64,000 nucleotides of DNA from Halorubrum sp. Hd13 (GTDB lineage Archaea; Halobacteriota; Halobacteria; Halobacteriales; Haloferacaceae): positions 1 through 64,000 of the forward strand of contig NZ_NHOY01000104.1 of NCBI RefSeq assembly GCF_002252755.1, in the 5' to 3' direction. How positions within the stretch are numbered: position 1 is the stretch's first letter; the number at the start of each line of letters is the position of its first letter. Below the pieces are notes generated by a model. The model was not told the origin of the DNA. It saw only the letters and a list, made by a program, of their open reading frames with translations, and did not search any database. Shown piece after piece: positions 58,590-64,000 of this stretch. A program made the position numbers and the translations under genes.

Positions 58590-60224
58590 ATGCGTTCTGA
58601 CAACGACGATCGGATCAACAGGCGGACGATGCTCACGTACGCCGGCACCGCGGCCGCGGTCGGCCTCGCCGGCTGCTCCGGGAACGGCGGCGACGGCTCG
58701 GACGGTTCGGACGGGTCCGACGGCGACGATGGCACGGACGGCTCGGACGGTTCGGACGGGTCCGACGGCGACGACGGCGGCGACGAGGCCTTCGAACTCG
58801 GCGTCACCATGGGCCAGATGGACTCCGGGCTCGACCCGCAGGACCACGCGGAGACGAACACGGAGATCATCGTCGGGCAGGTGTACGAGGGCCTGCTCGA
58901 CCGCGACAAGGAGGGCGGGATCATCGAAGGACTCGCCACCGACTGGGAGCGCACCGAGGACGGCAGCGTCCGGTTCGTGCTCCGCGACACCTCCTTCCAC
59001 AACGGCGACCCGGTCACCTCCGAGGACGTCAGGTTCAGCATCCGGCGGATCGTCGACGACGACGTCGGTATCGCCAGCCCGCAGAAGAACGACCTCGGTT
59101 CGGTCAGCGAGGTCGTCGCCGGCGACGGCGAGGTGACCGTGAGCTTCGAGGGCTTCAACCCGATCGCCTTCCAGCTGTTCGCGACGAACGGCGAGATCGT
59201 GCAGCAGTCGTGGATCGAGGAGAACGACGGCAACTTCATCAACCGGAACACGAACGGCACCGGCCCGTTCGTCGTCACGGAGTACGACTCCGGCAACGAG
59301 GTCGCCTACGAGCCGAACGACGACTACTGGGGCGGCGACGTCCCGGTCGACGCGCTCACGATGAGCGCCTCCAGCGAGTCGAGCACGCGCGTGAACCGCC
59401 TCCTCGCGGAGGAGACGGACATCGTGACGAACGTGCCGCCGCAGGAGGTCTCGCGCGTCGAGAGCTCCGACGTCGCCGGGATCAACTCCGTGCCGAGCGC
59501 CCGGATCATCTTCCTGCAGATGCGCTACGACGTCGAGCCGTTCTCCAGCCAGCAGTTCCGGCAGGCGATGAACCACGCGGTCGACGTCGAGAGCATCATC
59601 GAGAACGTCCTCAACGGCTTCGGGAACATCACCGGCCAGCCCACCCTCGAGGGCCACGTCGGTCACAACCCCGACATCGAGCCGTACCCGTACGACCCCG
59701 AGGAGGCGGAGCGGCTGGTCGACGAGTCCGGCCACGCCGGCGTCGAGATCACGCTGCAGACGCCCATCGGGCGCTACCTCGGCGACGTCGAGATCGCGCA
59801 GGCCGCGGCGAACCAGATCGACTCGCTGTCGAACGTCTCCTGTAGCCTCGAACAGCGCGAGTTCTCCTCGCTCGTCCAGGACATCACGACGGGGAACATC
59901 GAGGACAAGCCGCACTTCAACCTTCTCGGCTGGGGGAACGGCGAGTTCGACGGGAGCCAGACCATCACGCCGCTCATGACCACGGAGGGCGCGCTCACGA
60001 TCCTCGAAAACGAGGAGCTCGACCAGCTCATGGTCGACGCGGAGAGCACCGAGGACCCCGACGAGCGCGTCGAGATCCTCCAGGAGGCGAACCAGCTCGC
60101 CCACGACCTCGCCCCGTGGGTGTTCCTCCACCAGCAGTTCAGCGTCTACGGCGTCTCCAGCGACATCTCGTGGGAGCCGCGGGCCGACGAGTTCATCGAC
60201 CCCGACACGGCCACCCAACAGTAA
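58590..60224 (+). CDS. dppA: Peptide ABC transporter substrate-binding lipoprotein
   Basis: A 544-aa family 5 solute-binding protein. The N-terminus has a twin-arginine motif (INRRTMLTYAG) and lipobox LAGC with Cys29, so it is exported folded by Tat and lipid-anchored. A flexible linker of Gly-Ser-Asp repeats (GSDGSDGSDGDDGTDGSDGS) leads to the binding domain: IIVGQVYEGLLDRDKEG, TSEDVRFSIRRIVDDDVG, FRQAMNHAVDVESIIENVLNG, and ALAPWVFLHQQF-like end HDLAPWVFLHQQFSVYG. First gene of a five-gene dipeptide/oligopeptide import operon; the start at 58590 is preferred over 58578. Confidence 0.9.
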   Translation: MRSDNDDRINRRTMLTYAGTAAAVGLAGCSGNGGDGSDGSDGSDGDDGTDGSDGSDGSDGDDGGDEAFELGVTMGQMDSGLDPQDHAETNTEIIVGQVYEGLLDRDKEGGIIEGLATDWERTEDGSVRFVLRDTSFHNGDPVTSEDVRFSIRRIVDDDVGIASPQKNDLGSVSEVVAGDGEVTVSFEGFNPIAFQLFATNGEIVQQSWIEENDGNFINRNTNGTGPFVVTEYDSGNEVAYEPNDDYWGGDVPVDALTMSASSESSTRVNRLLAEETDIVTNVPPQEVSRVESSDVAGINSVPSARIIFLQMRYDVEPFSSQQFRQAMNHAVDVESIIENVLNGFGNITGQPTLEGHVGHNPDIEPYPYDPEEAERLVDESGHAGVEITLQTPIGRYLGDVEIAQAAANQIDSLSNVSCSLEQREFSSLVQDITTGNIEDKPHFNLLGWGNGEFDGSQTITPLMTTEGALTILENEELDQLMVDAESTEDPDERVEILQEANQLAHDLAPWVFLHQQFSVYGVSSDISWEPRADEFIDPDTATQQ

Positions 60225-60251
60225 CGCCAGACGACCGCCCCGAACTCATCA

Positions 60252-61244
60252 ATGTCATTTGGGAGATTCGTACTCAAAAGAAGCCTCCAGGGACTCGGCG
60301 TCGTCTGGGGGGTCGTCACCGTCGTGTTCGCGCTCCGCTTCGTCACCCCCGGGAGCGCGATCAACGCCGTCGCACCGCTCGACGCGAGCCAGGAGACGCG
60401 ACAGGCGATCGCCGCCGAGCTCGGCTTAGACCAGCCGCTCTACGTCCAGTACGGACAGTACATCTTCGACCTCCTCCGCGGCGACATGGGGTTCTCGTAC
60501 ATCCGCGGGCAGGAGGTCGTCGGGCTCGTGTTCGCGCGGCTGCCGGCGACGGTCGAGCTCGCGCTCGCCGCGAGCGTCGTCGCCATCGCCCTGTCGATCC
60601 CGCTCGGCGTGCTCAGCGCGACCCGGCGCAACCAGCCGGTCGACTACGGCGCGACGCTGTTCTCGCTCGGCGGGATCAGCACGCCGAACTTCTGGCTGGG
60701 AATCATGCTCATCTTGGTCTTCGCGGTGGAGTTCGACGTGTTCAACACCAGCGGTCGCGGCGTCGACGTCGGCGACGTGGCGGTGTCGATCGTCGGATCG
60801 GACCCGTTCGTCGGGACGCTGCTCGCGTGGCTCGCGTACATCACTCTCCCCGCGATCGCCTTAGGGACGTACTTCATGGCGCTGATCACGCGGCTCACCC
60901 GCTCCGGAATGTTAGACGAGCTCGGTAAGGGGTACGTGCAGGCCGCGCGGGCGAAGGGACTCCCGAACACGCTGGTCCGCTACAAACACGCGCTCCGGAA
61001 CACGCTCATCCCGGTGATCACGGTGCTCGGCCTCCAGCTCGGCACGCTGATCGGCGGCGCGGTCATCACCGAGGCGGTGTTCTCGTGGCCGGGGCTCGGC
61101 ACCCTCGTCATCGACAGCATCAACCGCCGCGACTGGCCGGTGTTACAGGGGAGTCTCATCGTCATCGGCACCAGCTTCGTCCTCGTGAACGTCCTCGTCG
61201 ACGCCGTCTACGCGTATCTCGACCCCCAAGTGGTGAACGACTGA
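60252..61244 (+). CDS. dppB: Dipeptide ABC transporter permease (DppB type)
   Basis: A 330-aa inner membrane permease with six hydrophobic segments: FVLKRSLQGLGVVWGVVTVVFALRF at the start, GDMGFSYIRGQEVVGLVFARLPATVELALAA, and the EAA loop YVQAARAKGLPNTLVRYKHALRNTLIPVI that docks to the ATPases. Its stop overlaps the dppC start (TGATG). 27 nt after the binding protein. Confidence 0.93.
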   Translation: MSFGRFVLKRSLQGLGVVWGVVTVVFALRFVTPGSAINAVAPLDASQETRQAIAAELGLDQPLYVQYGQYIFDLLRGDMGFSYIRGQEVVGLVFARLPATVELALAASVVAIALSIPLGVLSATRRNQPVDYGATLFSLGGISTPNFWLGIMLILVFAVEFDVFNTSGRGVDVGDVAVSIVGSDPFVGTLLAWLAYITLPAIALGTYFMALITRLTRSGMLDELGKGYVQAARAKGLPNTLVRYKHALRNTLIPVITVLGLQLGTLIGGAVITEAVFSWPGLGTLVIDSINRRDWPVLQGSLIVIGTSFVLVNVLVDAVYAYLDPQVVND

Positions 61245-62263
61245 TGGTTTCCGCACGTGTCATCCGAAATCTCAAGAAGGAGTTCAGGAACAGCGCGCTC
61301 GCGAAGATCGGCCTGCTGCTCGTGGTCGGTATCCTGTTTACCGCCGCGTTCGCGCCCTTCATCGCGCCGCACGACCCGACCGAACAGCAGCTCGACCAGA
61401 GCGAGCTCCCGCCGCTCGGCTTCAGCGAGACCACCGAGCGGACGACCTCGCAGATGGTCGAGGGGGAGATCCAGACCGTGACCGAGACCGTCGAGATCAC
61501 CCCCGACGCGGCGCACCCGCTCGGCACCGACAGCCTCGGGCGAGACATGCTCTCGCGGATCATCTACGGCGCCCGGACGTCGCTGGTCGTCGGCGTGCTC
61601 GGGACGCTTCTGGCGGCGTTCGTCGGCGTCCCGGTGGGGCTGTTCGCGGGCTATCACCGCGGGAACGTCGACGACGTCCTGATGCGGATCGCCGACGTCA
61701 GCCTCGCGTTCCCGTCGCTCGTGTTGGCCGTCGCGCTCATCGGGCTGTGGGGGCGGGCGGCGGTCAACATCCCCGACCCGTTCGTCGTCGCCGGCCTCGC
61801 GCCGGAGATGCCGGAGAGCTTCGTGCTCCCGATAACCGTGGTTATCGTCGTTGGGCTCGTCAACTGGGTGTGGTTCGCCCGCGTCGCCCGCGGGGAGGCG
61901 CTCTCCCTGCGGAGTCAGGAGTACGTCAAGGCGTCCCGGGCGCTCGGAGCCGACGACACCTCGATCATCTGGAACCACGTCCTCCCGAACGCGATCACGC
62001 CGATCATCGTCCTCGCGACGGTGCAGGTGGCGGCGATCATCCTCCTGGAGAGCTCCCTGTCGTTCCTCGGCTTCTCGGGGACGACGCTCTCGTGGGGCTT
62101 CGACATCGCGCAGGGGCGCGACTATATCTCGTCGGGCCAGTGGTGGATCGCGTCGCTGCCCGGGCTCGCGATCATGTTCTCCGTGATCGGCATCAACCTC
62201 CTCGGCGACTGGCTCCGCGACTCGCTCGACCCGGGCATCGAGGGCGAAGGGGGTGCCGCATGA
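61244..62263 (+). CDS. dppC: Dipeptide ABC transporter permease (DppC type)
   Basis: A 339-aa permease. N-terminal cytoplasmic helix RNLKKEFRNSALAKIGLLLVVGILF and periplasmic insert; HPLGTDSLGRDMLSRIIYGARTSL is the DppC hallmark. The EAA loop is YVKASRALGADDTSIIWNHVLPNAITPIIV. The start at 61244 overlaps the dppB stop, and the end overlaps the next gene by 4 nt. Confidence 0.93.
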   Translation: MVSARVIRNLKKEFRNSALAKIGLLLVVGILFTAAFAPFIAPHDPTEQQLDQSELPPLGFSETTERTTSQMVEGEIQTVTETVEITPDAAHPLGTDSLGRDMLSRIIYGARTSLVVGVLGTLLAAFVGVPVGLFAGYHRGNVDDVLMRIADVSLAFPSLVLAVALIGLWGRAAVNIPDPFVVAGLAPEMPESFVLPITVVIVVGLVNWVWFARVARGEALSLRSQEYVKASRALGADDTSIIWNHVLPNAITPIIVLATVQVAAIILLESSLSFLGFSGTTLSWGFDIAQGRDYISSGQWWIASLPGLAIMFSVIGINLLGDWLRDSLDPGIEGEGGAA

Positions 62264-63467
62264 GCCAGGGCGTGCGGCCAGACCCCGCGCTGCGGAGCGA
62301 CGACGTGCTCTCGGTGTCGGACCTCTCGACCCGCTTCTTCACCGAGGAGGGGCAGATCAACGCGGTCGAGTCGGTCTCGTTCGATCTCCGCGACAACGAG
62401 ATCCTCGGGATCGTCGGCGAGTCGGGCTCCGGGAAGTCGGTGACCGCGCTGTCGCTCATCGACCTCGTCGAGTCGCCCGGTCGGATCACCGATGGAGAGG
62501 TGTGGTACCGGAACCCCGACCTGGCGGAGGAGTTCCGGGCGAGCGACGCGGTCGGCGTCGACGGCGACCACGTCGACCTCCGGACCGTCCCGCCGCGCGT
62601 CCGGCGGTCGCTCCGCGGCCCGTCGTTCAGCACCATCTTCCAGGACCCGATGAGCAGCTTCAACCCCTCGATCACCGTCGGCGAGCAGATCGCCGAGGCG
62701 GTGGAGGTACAGCGGCGCGCGAAGGCGAACCCGCGATCGACCCGCTCGCGGACCCAGGGGTACGGGCTCGGCCAGTACCTCCTCGACGGTATCGTCCCCG
62801 GCCGCGGCTACACCAGCGACGAGAGCGTCGACCGGGCGATCGAGCTGCTCGAACAGGTCGGGATCCCCGACCCGGCGGAACGCGTCGACGAGTACCCCGG
62901 CGAGTTCTCCGGCGGGATGCTCCAGCGCGCGATGATCGCGCAGGCGCTGGCCGGCGAGCCCGACGTGCTCATCGCCGACGAGCCGACGACCGCGCTCGAT
63001 GTCACGATCCAGGCGCAGATCCTCAACCTCCTGCGGGAGGTCCAGGCGGACCGCGGGATGAGCATCGTGCTCATCACGCACGACCTCGGCGTCATCGCGG
63101 AGATGTGCGACCGGGTCTGCGTGATGTACGCTGGCGAGGTGGTGGAGCGCGGGACGCTCGACGCGGTGTTCGACGACTCGGTCCACCCGTACACCGAGGG
63201 GCTGCTCGGATCGATCCCGGACCTTGAGGACCCGCGCCCGCGGCTCCAACCGATCGAGGGGAACGTCCCCGGACTGGTCGATTCCGAGATGGACGACCGG
63301 TGTTACTTCGCCGACCGCTGTCCGAAGGCGATGGAGTCCTGTCTGGAGAAGCCCGCGGAGCGCGTGGTCGACGCCGAGGCCGAACACGGGGCGAAGTGCG
63401 TCCTCGCGGACCGCCCGTACGACCCGAGCGAGGCGCTTCCGGAGGACCACTTCGGGGGTGACGCGGA

Positions 63468-63471
<4 letters not shown>
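62260..63471 (+). CDS. dppD: Dipeptide ABC transporter ATP-binding protein (DppD type)
   Basis: A 403-aa ATPase. Walker [23 protein letters not shown]-loop [11 protein letters not shown], signature [18 protein letters not shown], Walker [14 protein letters not shown], and H-loop LITHDLG. An acidic insert (about 80-140) is typical of haloarchaeal copies. The C-terminal oligopeptide domain has conserved Cys residues ([14 protein letters not shown] and AKCVLAD). ATGA overlap with the next gene. Confidence 0.94.

Positions 63472-64000
<529 letters not shown>

Overview
The window is chromosomal DNA of a halophilic archaeon (class Halobacteria), most likely Halorubrum or a close relative. Reasons: very GC-rich genes with strongly acidic proteins; a complete A-type ATP synthase operon in the haloarchaeal order atpH-I-K-E-C-F-A-B-D; archaeal-only genes (carS, tiaS, rbkR, minD4-like, PilA-type pilin); many small CPxC zinc-finger proteins known only from haloarchaea; and TATA boxes about 25-30 nt upstream of start codons, as in leaderless archaeal mRNAs. 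The genus is an inference from overall style, not from a marker gene.

Layout. 0.2-3.4 kb: M24 peptidase and UvrD-like helicase, overlapping by 4 nt. 3.4-5.0 kb: an IS1341-type element with DUF2080 and TnpB genes. 5.0-9.1 kb: small zinc proteins, carS, proline dehydrogenase, DUF502, ilvE. 9.3-9.66 kb: a structured intergenic repeat (copy 1). 9.67-11.2 kb: ribB and the HTH-riboflavin kinase rbkR. 11.4-14.5 kb: an accessory island beside tRNA-Ala(CGC), with fragmented tRNA 3' ends, two small orphan genes (one a glycine-repeat protein) between imperfect direct repeats, and a decayed gene pair. 14.5-23.4 kb: type IV pilin, HTH protein, MaoC, MFS, RNase R-like protein, membrane and zinc proteins, and a TrkA-C/CPA2 antiporter pair, followed by repeat copy 2. 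23.8-29.8 kb: DUF302, DUF5789, a second M24 peptidase, VOC protein, tiaS, a COG1395-like regulator. 29.8-43.1 kb: MinD4-like ATPase, divergent ATP synthase operon, DUF6276, photolyase, then repeat copy 3 (inverted). 43.5-50.4 kb: cysS, an ArsR/micropeptide/DUF7521 operon, a fasciclin protein, pheA, CbiX and DR2241. 50.5-58.5 kb: topA, histidine kinase, DUF192, glutaredoxin, an NCS2 purine-type permease and an HTH-phosphoribosyltransferase regulator. 58.6-64.0 kb: a dipeptide/oligopeptide ABC transporter cut off by the window end.

Most striking signals. (1) A family of three intergenic elements (9.3, 23.4 and 43.3 kb) keeps one secondary-structure scaffold while the stem sequences differ by compensating changes. 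Short triloop hairpins have moved between positions within it, and every copy ends against the stop codon of a convergent gene. This looks like an undescribed structured RNA or a hairpin-mobile DNA family. (2) Near-identical palindromes (consensus ATACACRTGTRT) lie at the same distance upstream of the purine permease and the HTH-PRTase genes, suggesting a small regulon. (3) A glycine-repeat two-gene cassette sits between direct repeats in a tRNA-linked island. (4) Candidate autoregulatory operators lie at rbkR and at the HTH gene at 15.1 kb.

Everything was read by eye. No database search or folding program was run, so DUF names and family assignments rest on recognition of the protein sequences.
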